A stretch of DNA of 64,000 nt from VRUE01 sp963702175 (GTDB taxonomy: Bacteria; Actinomycetota; Thermoleophilia; Solirubrobacterales; 70-9). Under the pieces are notes generated by a model. It was not told the DNA's origin. It saw only the letters and a list, made by a program, of their open reading frames with translations, and did no database searches. The DNA lies in NCBI GenBank assembly GCA_963702175.1, contig OY969721.1:1674001-1738000 (forward strand). The letters run 5' to 3'. The position numbers and the translations under genes are program-made. Positions 7,758-16,592 of the stretch are shown here, in pieces. Every line of letters begins with the position of its first letter. The stretch's first letter is position 1.

Positions 7758-8414
7758 GTGCCCGCCGAAGAGCTCGGACCCCTTCCTGCTGGCCGCCACG
7801 GCTTCACCCGTGAGCAGGTCGCCCACAGCCAGCGCGAGCGGCTGATCGCCGGGCTGGCGACCGCGGTCGCCGAGCACGGTTACGCGGCGGTGACGATCAC
7901 CCACATAACGGAAGAGGCGAAAGTCTCCCGCCGCGTCTTCTACGCCAACTTCGAGGGCAAGGAGGAGTGCTTCCTCGCCGCCTTCGAGGTGCTCGCCGGC
8001 CACGTCCGCGAGCTCGCCGCCGAGGCGACCGCGCCGATCCCCGACTGGCCCCACCAGGCGATCGCCGCCGCCCGCGCCGTACTCGTCTTCCTCGCCTCCG
8101 AGCCCGACCTCGCCCGCCTCTGCCTGGTCGAGTCGCAGAGCGCCGGCCCCGCCGTCGCCGCCCGCTTCCACGACGCCGTCCACGAGGCAGTCCCCCTGCT
8201 CGAGCTGGGGCGTGCCGAGCGCGAGCGCGACCGCCCCCTGCCCGACTCGACCGAGGAGTCGGTGATCGGCGCCCTCGTCTCCCTAGCCAGCCGCAAGGTC
8301 GCCGCCGGCGAAGCCGAGCAGCTGGAGGACCTCCTCCCCGACTGCGCCGAGTTCATCCTCGCGCCCTACCTCGGCGCGGAGGAGGCGACGCGCCTCGCAC
8401 GCGCGGCTGCATGA
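7758..8414 (+). CDS. TetR-family transcriptional regulator
   Basis: A 218-residue TetR protein with the shared arm GRHGFTREQVAHSQRERLIA, helix-turn-helix TITHITEEAKVSRRVFYANF, and a C-terminal domain ending LLPDCAEFILAPYLGAEEA. It starts with GTG only 5 nt after the nucleotidyltransferase stop, without a ribosome site, so it may be co-transcribed with that pair and translated by coupling. It is a close relative of unit 2 of the tandem TetR and of the 2814 gene. Confidence 0.88.
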   Translation: MPAEELGPLPAGRHGFTREQVAHSQRERLIAGLATAVAEHGYAAVTITHITEEAKVSRRVFYANFEGKEECFLAAFEVLAGHVRELAAEATAPIPDWPHQAIAAARAVLVFLASEPDLARLCLVESQSAGPAVAARFHDAVHEAVPLLELGRAERERDRPLPDSTEESVIGALVSLASRKVAAGEAEQLEDLLPDCAEFILAPYLGAEEATRLARAAA

Positions 8415-8449
8415 CCTGGTTGCGTGAAACACTTTGTCTTCACGACCAC

Positions 8450-8749
8450 ATGACTGAAATGCGAGCTGACTACGACAGCAAAGCAAACGCGATCTCAATT
8501 GAGATCGAGCAAGGCCAAAATGCAGAACGGGCAGCTCAGGTCCACCCCCGCGCTGTTGCGGCGCTTCGAGGCGATCGAGTCATTGAGTTGCAGCTTCTCT
8601 ACCCGGACCTTGGAGTCGACGAGCCTTTGCGCACCGTGGCGGCGCGATACGGCCTAGACCTCGAAGCCTTGGTCGCAGCTGCGACCGCGGCGCTTGCCGC
8701 TCCCAACCGTCGCGTCACTGTTGACGTAGCGGTGCGCTCCCTGGCGTAG
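8450..8749 (+). CDS. DUF2283-like small protein
   Basis: About 99 residues. The N-terminal RADYDSKANAISIEIEQG resembles the YDxxADALYI motif of DUF2283, followed by VIELQLLYPD; the C-terminal half is helical. The start is uncertain: ATG 8411 overlaps the TetR stop as ATGA, ATG 8450 gives the annotated form, and ATG 8459 sits nearest the conserved motif. The gene is AT-richer than its neighbours. DUF2283 proteins often sit near mobile or toxin-like genes; no function is proposed. Confidence 0.6.
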   Translation: MTEMRADYDSKANAISIEIEQGQNAERAAQVHPRAVAALRGDRVIELQLLYPDLGVDEPLRTVAARYGLDLEALVAAATAALAAPNRRVTVDVAVRSLA

Positions 8750-8798
8750 CCAGGCTCCGCACGGCCGCTCACAGTTCGGTACTGGCATATCTCTCGGC

Positions 8799-8871
8799 GG
8801 GAACACCTCTGGGAACGTTTCTTTTCTTTTGGGAACTTTCTCTTGACAACCCCGTGACGGGGTGCTTTCCT
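8799..8871 (+). promoter_or_regulatory. Promoter of the collagen-like gene with GGGAAC boxes and spacer palindrome
   Basis: GGGAAC occurs at 8799, 8811 and 8831 (and again at 8903 in the leader). TTGACA at 8843-8848 and TTTCCT at 8866-8871 are separated by exactly 17 bp, and that spacer contains the perfect inverted repeat ACCCCG-TGA-CGGGGT (8849-8863). The arrangement suggests a regulated promoter with a repressor-type site between -35 and -10 and upstream activator-type boxes. The mRNA leader would be about 145 nt. Confidence 0.55.
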
Positions 8872-9020
8872 TGCGCCAGCGCTGGAACGGATGGCACCCT
8901 CTGGGAACGCTCTCCACTCCAGACAGAAGCATCAGGGAAACAGAAGTCACAGGGACCACATAGACGAGCCTCGCGGGAAGCCGCCGGCAGAGGGGCTCAG
9001 GGACAAGGAGAGAGGCCACG

Positions 9021-9701
9021 ATGTCAACCCTTCGCACGCGATTCGGACTTCCGGGCGTGATCGCCACGGTCGCGCTCGTCTTCGCGATGACCGGTGGCGC
9101 CTTCGCCGCCAAATACCTGATCACCTCGACCAGCCAGATCAAGCCGAGCGTGCTGAAGAAGCTCAAAGGCGCGACGGGGCCGGCCGGAGCGCCGGGAGCG
9201 GCAGGCGCTCAGGGCCCAGCTGGACCGGCGGGTGCCAACGGCGAAAAAGGCGCGACGGGTGCCACGGGACCGACCGGCGCGATCGGAGCAAAAGGCGCGA
9301 CCGGGCCTGAAGGGCCGGAAGGCGAACCGTGGGCCGCCGCCGGCACCCTTCCGGAAGGCGTGACCTTGACCGGCGCGTGGAGCGGCCACAGAGGCGCAGC
9401 CGGCTCTGAAGGTGTGCCGTTTTCGTTTGCACTTCCCCTTACCGGCGTGCCTACCCAAGTCTTGGTGAAACCGGGAGAAGACAAATCTGCTGAAGGCTGC
9501 CCGAAAGTCGCCGACTGGGCCGAACCGGAAGTTCCGGAGGCAGCAAAAGGAGTCCTTTGTCTGTATCAAGGGGAAGGACCCGGGGGTGAAAGCGGTTCCC
9601 CTCTAGCGATTCCCGGTGGTGCCTCGAAGATCGGCGCCAAGGTGACCGTGCTATGCGAAGGGCTCTGCAATTGGAAGGGCGCCTGGGCGGTAACCGGCTA
9701 G
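9021..9701 (+). CDS. Collagen-like surface protein
   Basis: A 226-residue exported protein. A signal/anchor segment (VIATVALVFAMTGGAFA, about residues 14-30) is followed by a Gly-X-Y collagen repeat at about residues 50-105 (such as GATGPAGAPGAAGAQGPAGP) and a globular C-terminal domain with four cysteines that may pair. AGGAGAG precedes the ATG at 9021. The N-terminal form is common in secreted proteins of this actinobacterial lineage. It is likely a surface or spore-coat-like filament protein. A strong hairpin follows the gene at 9765-9801. Confidence 0.85.
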   Translation: MSTLRTRFGLPGVIATVALVFAMTGGAFAAKYLITSTSQIKPSVLKKLKGATGPAGAPGAAGAQGPAGPAGANGEKGATGATGPTGAIGAKGATGPEGPEGEPWAAAGTLPEGVTLTGAWSGHRGAAGSEGVPFSFALPLTGVPTQVLVKPGEDKSAEGCPKVADWAEPEVPEAAKGVLCLYQGEGPGGESGSPLAIPGGASKIGAKVTVLCEGLCNWKGAWAVTG

Positions 9702-9764
9702 GTCTCGCCAGCGCGGCGCGTACTTAGTGAGTTCGAGCGGAGCGGCCCCATCGACCCCGTCGAT

Positions 9765-9801
9765 GTCCCTTCCGCGGGGAGCATCTTCCCGCGGAAGGGA
9801 C
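9765..9801. terminator. Strong hairpin after collagen-like gene
   Basis: A perfect 14-bp stem, GTCCCTTCCGCGGG paired with CCCGCGGAAGGGAC, with a 9-nt loop. There is no U-tract; as in many actinobacteria it could still end transcription, or act in the leader of the gene starting at 9827. Confidence 0.65.
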
Positions 9802-9826
9802 GGGGCCGCCAAAGAAAGGACACGGC

Positions 9827-12800
9827 GTGAGGGGTAGCACACAACAAGGAATCTCGAGACAGAGCACGCGCTACCGCAGTGCCCTGACTTTTGCCTGTAC
9901 AGTTCTTGTCCTCGCCGCTGCTCTTACCTTCGCCGGCCCGGCCTCCGCCAAGAAGACCCGCCTCTTCGTCGAAACCTTCGGCTCCGCAGCCCAGCCGACC
10001 TTCCAAAGTTCCAACGCCCTCGCCCTCGATCCCTCGAGCGGGGATCTGCTCGTCGTCGACGCCGGCGGCATCGGCGGCAGCTTCTTCAAAGGCACGGTCG
10101 GCCGCTACCACGCCGACGGCACTCCATCTCCCTTCTCGGCCCTCGGCACCAACGTGATCGACGCCAAGGGGAACGGGGAATGCCCGACCGTCCCCGCCGA
10201 CTGCGACCAGACGCCGCAGAACGGCTTTCCACACCTCGGGAGCGCGCAGATCGCCGTCGACGACTCGAGCACGCTCACCGACGGCAATATCTACGTCACC
10301 GAAGCCGATGTCTTCGGGCAAGGTTTGATCAGCCCGGCCGACCGGATCACGATCTTCGCCTCAGATGGCCACTACCTGGGGCAGCTGACAAAAGCCGACG
10401 GCACGCCGATGAAAGACATCTGCGGGGTCGCGGTCGACCCGGACGGCAGCCTCTACCTCGCCGAATTCAGACCCTCGGTCGAAGTGGGACCAGGGAAAGC
10501 CGAAAGCCCCGAAGGCCGCATCTACAAGTTCGATCCCTCTGCCAACCCGCCGCTCGCCACAGACCACGTCGCGACCTTCACCCCACCCGACGTCGTCTGC
10601 GAGCTGGCGGCCGGCGCCGGTCCCAGCGCTGGATCGCTCTTCGCCGCCCCGAGCTTCGGCGGCGAGCGCGATGTCAACGGCGTGATCGAGCTCGACGCCA
10701 CCAGCGGCTCGCTCGAGGGCGTCGTCACCGAAGAGGACGCGAACTTCATCAGCGTCGACCCGGTCAGCGGCCACGTCTTCGTCCGCAGCACGTCGGGAAG
10801 CCGCGAGTTCGACGTCGCGGGCCCCAGCTCGTCATTGCTCTCCACTTTTCCGGGAAGCGTCGGCATCGCGGCCAACGCCGCGATCGACAGGGTCTATGTC
10901 TCCCCCGCCTCGGGCTCGAACAGCAAAGTCCTAGTCCGCGGTCCGATCGTCACCGTCCCCGAGGCCGCCACGGGGAGCTATGAGATCAACGGCGACACCA
11001 GCGTCCAGGTGAAAGGTACGGTCGACCCCGACGGGCAGGCGCTGACCGAGTGCTTCTTCGAATACGACACCGATCAGTTCTTCGAAACGAGCCAGACGGC
11101 CCCCTGCGAAGCGCCCAACGCCGCAGAAGTCGGCACCGGCACGGGAGCGGTGGCGGTCCACGCCGACCTCACGGGGCTCTCGGCAGAAACGCTCTACCAC
11201 TACCGCCTCCTCGCCCGCAACGCCAACGCGGCGCTCTATCCCAACGACCCCGACGGGACGGCTAGAGGCAAAGACCAGACCTTCAAGACCCCGAGCAAAC
11301 CGGCGATCAAGGGTGTGTGGGCGACGAACGTGATCCTCACCGAGGCAACGCTGAAAGCGACGCTCAACCCGGAAAACTCCAACACCACCTATCGCTTCGA
11401 ATGGGGCCTCGATTCCTCCTACGGGAGCAGCACCGCCGAGATCGCCCTCGGTGCGGGTGACGCCGATCACACGGTCGGCCTGACCCTCACCGGTCTCGAG
11501 CCCGCCACCACCTATCACTACCGAATCGTCGCGACCAACTCGATCGGCGTAGGCGAATCCGCCGACCACCGGTTCACCACCTTCCCCGTGTCGACCCCGC
11601 CCGCGGGCGGATGCGCCAACGACGCCGACCGGATCGGCCACGCGGCGCTCCTACCCGACTGCCGCGCCTACGAGTTGGTCTCGCCGATCGACAAAGACGG
11701 CGGCGACATCCTCGTGCTGACGAACGGGCTAGGAGAGCGGACTGTGCTCGAGCAGAGCTCCCTCGCGGGCGAGAGGCTCGCCTACGGCTCGGTGCGCTCC
11801 TTCGGCGACGCTGCCTCTGCCCCCTTCACCTCCCAGTACATCGCCCAGCGCCTCGCCGGGGAGGAATGGCGCACCCACTCGATCAACTCGCCGCGGGGCA
11901 GGCCGGTCGTAGTAGCGCTCGCGCAAATCAACTCCGAATTCAAAGCCTTCTCGGCCGACCTCTGCGACGCGTGGCAGGTCACCTTCACCGAACCGCCGCT
12001 GGCCGAAGGGGCGCTCGCCGGATACGAGAACCTCTACCGGCGCGCCGACCAGCTCTGCTCAGAAGACGGGGACGCCCATTACGAAGCCCTGGCGCCGCTC
12101 ACCGTGCCGAAAAACATCGAAGGGGGGCTCTTCTTCCCCCTCCTGCAGGGCGTCTCGGCCGACGGCACCCACGCGATCTTCACCGCCAACGCCAAATTGG
12201 CGGCCGGAGGCAGCAACGCCGGCGCTCGCCAGCTCTATGAGTCGGTGCGGGGCGAAGCGCCCCGCTTTGCCTGCTTCCTGCCCGGCGGTGGGCCGCAGAG
12301 CGGCACGTGCACGGGGGGGCGCATGACGGCGAACGTCGACCTCGGGATCGCGCAGGCGATCTCAGACGACGGCGAGCGCATCTTCTGGGTTGCTCCCGGG
12401 CAGGGCGAAGGCAAGATCTACGTGCGGATTGGGGGAACGGAAACCGTCGCCGTCTCCCAGGCTGGCGAAAATGCCGAGGGCACGAGCAAATCCGCCTTCT
12501 GGGACGCGGCGGCGGATGGCTCGGTGGCGATCTTCAGCACCGGCAACGCGGCCCTTGGTGAAGCCACCCTCTACGAATTCGACGTCGACGCCAAAACGAC
12601 AACGCCGATCGCCGAGGGGGGCGTTAGCGGTGTGATGGGGATCGGCGATGACGCAGAGCGCGTCTACTTCGTCTCCAGCGATGTCCTCACCGGCGAAGAG
12701 ACCAACGGCAACGGCGACAAAGCGCAGGCCGGCAAACCAAATCTCTATCTACGCGACGGGGACGGCGGGATCGAGTTCATCGGGACGCTGGCAAGCGCCG

Positions 12801-13648
12801 ACCTGTCGGCCCTTGGCTTTGCCAACCAGGGCTACCGTAACACCACCGCTCGGGTAAGCGCCGACGGTGCCCACACCACCTTCACCTCGACGGTGCCGCT
12901 GACCGGCTACGACAACATCGAGGCCGAGGGGAGCGATTGCCCGGGCACCGGCGGCACCGATCCTTGTCTTCAGATCTACCGCTACGACGCCGAGGCCGAC
13001 GAGCTCCTCTGCGTCAGCTGCAACCCGAGCGGCGCCCGCCCTGTGGGGGACTCGGCGATCCCGTCCTGGCAGACCCCCATGCACGCCGCCCGCGTCCTCG
13101 CCGAAGACGGCTCGCGCCTTTACTTCGAGAGCGGCGACGCCCTTGTGCCGCGCGACTCAAACGGCGCCGTAGACGTCTACCAGTGGCAGGAGCCTGGTGC
13201 CGGCACCTGCACACTCACCTCCCCCACCTACAGCACCCAGAACGACGGCTGCCTAGACCTCGTCTCCTCCGGTCAGAACCACCTCGACTCGCGCTTCGTC
13301 GAAGCGAGCCCGACGGGCGAGGACGTCTTCTTCGCCACCGCCTCGAGCCTCCTGCCCCAGGACCCCGGCGGCTTCGACATCTACGACGCCCGCGTGAACG
13401 GCGGCCTGCCGATCCCGACCGGTCCGCCGCCCGGCTGCGAGGGCGAAGCCTGCCAGTCCCCGCCCGAGCCCCCCAATGACCCCACCCCTGCCTCCTCTTC
13501 ATTCGAAGGGGCGGGCAACGTTGTCGAAGGCGCCAGGCCCAGGCCGCGCTGCACCAAAGGCAAGGTGCGCCGCCGCGGCCGCTGCGTGCCGAGCAAACAC
13601 CGCAAAGTGGCAAAACGAGCCAATCGCAAGCGGAGGACGGCACGATGA
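9827..13648 (+). CDS. Large secreted multidomain protein (beta-propeller, fibronectin III)
   Basis: A 1273-residue exported protein. A signal peptide ends near residue 41 (GPASA-KK). Residues about 45-370 look like an NHL-type propeller (SNALALDPSSGDLLVVDAGG). Two fibronectin III-like units follow (about 375-490 and 495-590, with LSAETLYHYRLLARN and LEPATTYHYRIVATNS). Residues about 605-1190 hold TolB/PD40-like repeats (VSADGTHAIFTA, RVSADGAHTTFTS). A proline-rich linker leads to a basic tail (KVRRRGRCVPSKHRK). The GTG at 9827 follows AAAGGA. Its stop overlaps the next gene by ATGA, so the two are coupled. Probably a cell-wall or extracellular adhesin; ligand unknown. Confidence 0.8.
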   Translation: MRGSTQQGISRQSTRYRSALTFACTVLVLAAALTFAGPASAKKTRLFVETFGSAAQPTFQSSNALALDPSSGDLLVVDAGGIGGSFFKGTVGRYHADGTPSPFSALGTNVIDAKGNGECPTVPADCDQTPQNGFPHLGSAQIAVDDSSTLTDGNIYVTEADVFGQGLISPADRITIFASDGHYLGQLTKADGTPMKDICGVAVDPDGSLYLAEFRPSVEVGPGKAESPEGRIYKFDPSANPPLATDHVATFTPPDVVCELAAGAGPSAGSLFAAPSFGGERDVNGVIELDATSGSLEGVVTEEDANFISVDPVSGHVFVRSTSGSREFDVAGPSSSLLSTFPGSVGIAANAAIDRVYVSPASGSNSKVLVRGPIVTVPEAATGSYEINGDTSVQVKGTVDPDGQALTECFFEYDTDQFFETSQTAPCEAPNAAEVGTGTGAVAVHADLTGLSAETLYHYRLLARNANAALYPNDPDGTARGKDQTFKTPSKPAIKGVWATNVILTEATLKATLNPENSNTTYRFEWGLDSSYGSSTAEIALGAGDADHTVGLTLTGLEPATTYHYRIVATNSIGVGESADHRFTTFPVSTPPAGGCANDADRIGHAALLPDCRAYELVSPIDKDGGDILVLTNGLGERTVLEQSSLAGERLAYGSVRSFGDAASAPFTSQYIAQRLAGEEWRTHSINSPRGRPVVVALAQINSEFKAFSADLCDAWQVTFTEPPLAEGALAGYENLYRRADQLCSEDGDAHYEALAPLTVPKNIEGGLFFPLLQGVSADGTHAIFTANAKLAAGGSNAGARQLYESVRGEAPRFACFLPGGGPQSGTCTGGRMTANVDLGIAQAISDDGERIFWVAPGQGEGKIYVRIGGTETVAVSQAGENAEGTSKSAFWDAAADGSVAIFSTGNAALGEATLYEFDVDAKTTTPIAEGGVSGVMGIGDDAERVYFVSSDVLTGEETNGNGDKAQAGKPNLYLRDGDGGIEFIGTLASADLSALGFANQGYRNTTARVSADGAHTTFTSTVPLTGYDNIEAEGSDCPGTGGTDPCLQIYRYDAEADELLCVSCNPSGARPVGDSAIPSWQTPMHAARVLAEDGSRLYFESGDALVPRDSNGAVDVYQWQEPGAGTCTLTSPTYSTQNDGCLDLVSSGQNHLDSRFVEASPTGEDVFFATASSLLPQDPGGFDIYDARVNGGLPIPTGPPPGCEGEACQSPPEPPNDPTPASSSFEGAGNVVEGARPRPRCTKGKVRRRGRCVPSKHRKVAKRANRKRRTAR

Positions 13649-16500
13649 AGCGCCTCGCCTTGACACTCGCCCTCGCAGCGCTCTGCCTACCTGCCTCAGC
13701 CCAAGCCGAGTACTCGATCGAAGACTTCGACGTCACGTTCACCGGCCCGAAAGGCGAAACGGTCTCTCAGGCCGGTGCCCATCCCTTCGCGATGACCACC
13801 TCCTTCAGGGTGCACGGCGAACCGACGCCCGAAGGCGGCTACCTGCTCGATGAGCCGATCAAGGACCTGCTGGCGACGCAGATGGCCGGCTTCGCCGGCG
13901 CCCCGACCGCCGTGCCGTCCTGTTCGACGGCCGACTTCCTGACCGAAGATCCAAATTATCTTTACTCCCCGAGCTGCCCTAACAGCGCCGCGGTGGGAAC
14001 GGTTGCGGTCCGTCTCTCCAGCGCCAAATCGGTTGGCGCAGTCTTCCATGCCGCCGTCTACAACCTCGAGCCAGCCCCTGGCTCCGCCGCGAAGTTCGGC
14101 TTTCGCGTCACGACGACTCCCATCACGATTGACGCCGGGGTGAGCGAAGAGCCCCCGTACTCGGTGGTCGCGGGGCCGACCAATACATCCCAGCTGGTCG
14201 AAGCGGTTGGGGCCGACTTCACGCTCTGGGGAGTGCCCGCCGACCCGGCCCATGACCCGCTGCGCGCCCGCTGCCTCAACACCGTCACTGGAGAATCCAA
14301 AGGGGACTGCCCCGTCAACATCGCCGAGAAGCCCTTCCTCACCCTGCCCCGCGCCTGTGCGGGCCCGCTTGCCTCCCGTTACGAATCGGACTCCTGGGAA
14401 CACCCCGGCGCCTGGCTGCCGACCGGGTGGCCGGACCTCTCGGACCCCAACTGGGTGACGGGTGAAGTGCTCAGCCACGACGAGCTCGGCAACCCGCAGG
14501 GGATGACCGGCTGCGGCAAGGTCGGCTTCAGCCCCTCGATCACGGCGCAGCCGACGACGAAGGCCGCCTCGAGCCCCACCGGCCTCGACTTCTCGCTCGA
14601 CATCGAGAACGAGGGGCTCACCAACCCCTCAGAAGAAGCGGTCGCCGACTCCGACATCAAGAAAGCGGTCGTCACCCTGCCCGAGGGCTTCACCGCCAAC
14701 CCCTCCTTCGCCGAAGGGCTTGAGATCTGCACAGAAGCAGATCTTCAGGCAGAAACGGTGAAAGCCTTCCCGGGGGAGGGCTGCCCGCAGGCCTCGAAGG
14801 TCGGCTCGCTGGAAGTGGAAACACCGCTTCTCGAGAACGAGCTTCTGCGCGGCTCCCTCTACATCGCAGAGCCCTACGAGAACCCCTTCGACTCCCTCCT
14901 CGCCCTCTACATCGTGATCAAGGACCCAGGCCTCGGGATCATCGTCAAGCAGCCGGCCGAGGTGACCCCCGATCCGGAGACCGGGCAGCTCGTCACCACC
15001 ACCGAAGACATGCCGCAGCTGCCCTTCTCCCACTTCAGGTTGCACTTCCGCGAGGGCGCCCACTCGCCCTTGGCCTCGCCGCCGGCCTGCGGCACCTACC
15101 CCGTGAAAGCAGAGCTGACCCCCTGGTCGGGCAACCCGCCGATCGTCTCCACCTCGACCTTCGAGATCATCAGCGGTCCCAACAACGGCCCCTGCCCCTC
15201 TGGCGGCCTTCCCCCCTTCAAGCCGGGCCTGATCGCCGGCACCCTCAACAACAGGGCGGGCTCCTACTCGCCCTTCAACGTCAGGCTCTTCAGGTCTGAC
15301 TCAGAACAGGAGTTCACCCGCTTCTCGATCAAGCTGCCCCCGGGCATCGTCGGCAAGCTCGCCGGCATCCCCTACTGCTCCGATGCGGCGATCGCCCAGG
15401 CGAAAGCAAGGACAGGTCCCCTCGGTGGACTGGAAGAGCTGCAAAGCCCCTCCTGTCCGGCGTCCTCTGAGATCGGCCGCACCCTGGCGGGAGCGGGCGT
15501 TGGCCCGGCCCTCGCCTACGCCCCCGGCAAGCTCTACCTCGCCGGCCCCTACAACGGCTCTGCCCTCTCCCTGGTCTCGATCACCGCCGGCGTGGTCGGC
15601 CCCTTCGACATCGGCACCGTGGTCGTGCGCCAGGCCTTCCAGATTGACCGTACGACAGCGGAAGTCTTCCTCGATGCAACTGGATCGGACCCGATCCCCC
15701 ACATCATCAAGGGCATCCCTGTCCACCTCAGGGACATCCGCGCCTACGCGGACAGGCCCAACTTCGTCCTTAACCCGACCAGCTGCGAGAGGACCTCGAC
15801 CGCATCCACCCTCCTGGGCTCGGGCCTCGACTTCGCCTCCGACCACGACAACAACCCCGTCGTCGTCTCGACCCCCTTCCAGGCAGCCGATTGCGCCGCC
15901 TTGGGCTTCAAGCCGAAACTCAGCATCCGCCTGATCGGCGGGACCAAGCGGGGCGGGCATCCCAAGCTCAGGGCCTTCCTGCAGATGAAACGCGGGGAAG
16001 CCAACATCTCCTACGCCAGGGTGACCCTGCCCCGTTCCGCCTTCCTCGACCAGAGCCACATCGGCACCGTCTGCACCAGGGTGCAATACGCGCAGGACGC
16101 CTGCCCGGCCCGTTCGATCTACGGCTACGCCAAGGCGATCACCCCTCTCCTCGATACGCCGGTCGAGGGGCCGGTCTACCTCAGATCCTCCGAGCATCAG
16201 CTGCCCGATCTGGTCGCAGCTCTTCGCAACGGCCAGATCCAGGTCGACCTCGTCGGACGCGTCGACTCCTTGAAAGGCAGGATCCGCAACGTCTTCGAAT
16301 CGGCCCCGGATGCCCCCGTCGACAACTTCACGCTGACCATGCAGGGCGGCAACAAGGGCCTGATCATCAACTCGACCAACCTCTGCAAAGGCACCCAGCG
16401 CGCGATCGCCGAGTTCAAAGGCCACAACGGGCGGGTGCGGAACTGGAGCCCCGTGGTCAAGGCGAAGTGTCCGAGGGCCAAGCGCAAAGGGAAGCGCTAG
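13645..16500 (+). CDS. Large secreted protein of unknown function
   Basis: A 951-residue exported protein with an N-terminal signal (LALTLALAALCLPASAQA-EY, cleavage near residue 22), many cysteines spaced through beta-rich domains, and a basic C-terminus ending CPRAKRKGKR, similar in style to the tail of the preceding protein. Segments such as DFDVTFTGPKGETVSQAGAH and VTLPEGFTANPSFAEGLEIC suggest repeated immunoglobulin-like or beta-sandwich modules. It starts with ATGA overlap on the 9827-13648 gene, so both are made together. No known enzyme motif is visible. Confidence 0.75.
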   Translation: MKRLALTLALAALCLPASAQAEYSIEDFDVTFTGPKGETVSQAGAHPFAMTTSFRVHGEPTPEGGYLLDEPIKDLLATQMAGFAGAPTAVPSCSTADFLTEDPNYLYSPSCPNSAAVGTVAVRLSSAKSVGAVFHAAVYNLEPAPGSAAKFGFRVTTTPITIDAGVSEEPPYSVVAGPTNTSQLVEAVGADFTLWGVPADPAHDPLRARCLNTVTGESKGDCPVNIAEKPFLTLPRACAGPLASRYESDSWEHPGAWLPTGWPDLSDPNWVTGEVLSHDELGNPQGMTGCGKVGFSPSITAQPTTKAASSPTGLDFSLDIENEGLTNPSEEAVADSDIKKAVVTLPEGFTANPSFAEGLEICTEADLQAETVKAFPGEGCPQASKVGSLEVETPLLENELLRGSLYIAEPYENPFDSLLALYIVIKDPGLGIIVKQPAEVTPDPETGQLVTTTEDMPQLPFSHFRLHFREGAHSPLASPPACGTYPVKAELTPWSGNPPIVSTSTFEIISGPNNGPCPSGGLPPFKPGLIAGTLNNRAGSYSPFNVRLFRSDSEQEFTRFSIKLPPGIVGKLAGIPYCSDAAIAQAKARTGPLGGLEELQSPSCPASSEIGRTLAGAGVGPALAYAPGKLYLAGPYNGSALSLVSITAGVVGPFDIGTVVVRQAFQIDRTTAEVFLDATGSDPIPHIIKGIPVHLRDIRAYADRPNFVLNPTSCERTSTASTLLGSGLDFASDHDNNPVVVSTPFQAADCAALGFKPKLSIRLIGGTKRGGHPKLRAFLQMKRGEANISYARVTLPRSAFLDQSHIGTVCTRVQYAQDACPARSIYGYAKAITPLLDTPVEGPVYLRSSEHQLPDLVAALRNGQIQVDLVGRVDSLKGRIRNVFESAPDAPVDNFTLTMQGGNKGLIINSTNLCKGTQRAIAEFKGHNGRVRNWSPVVKAKCPRAKRKGKR

Positions 16501-16592
16501 GCGGGGCCCCTCCAGGAACTTCATCCAGGACAAACCAATCAAACCAGTCAACCCGGCAGGTCCGATAGGGGAGGCCGGGCAAGGAGGTAGAA

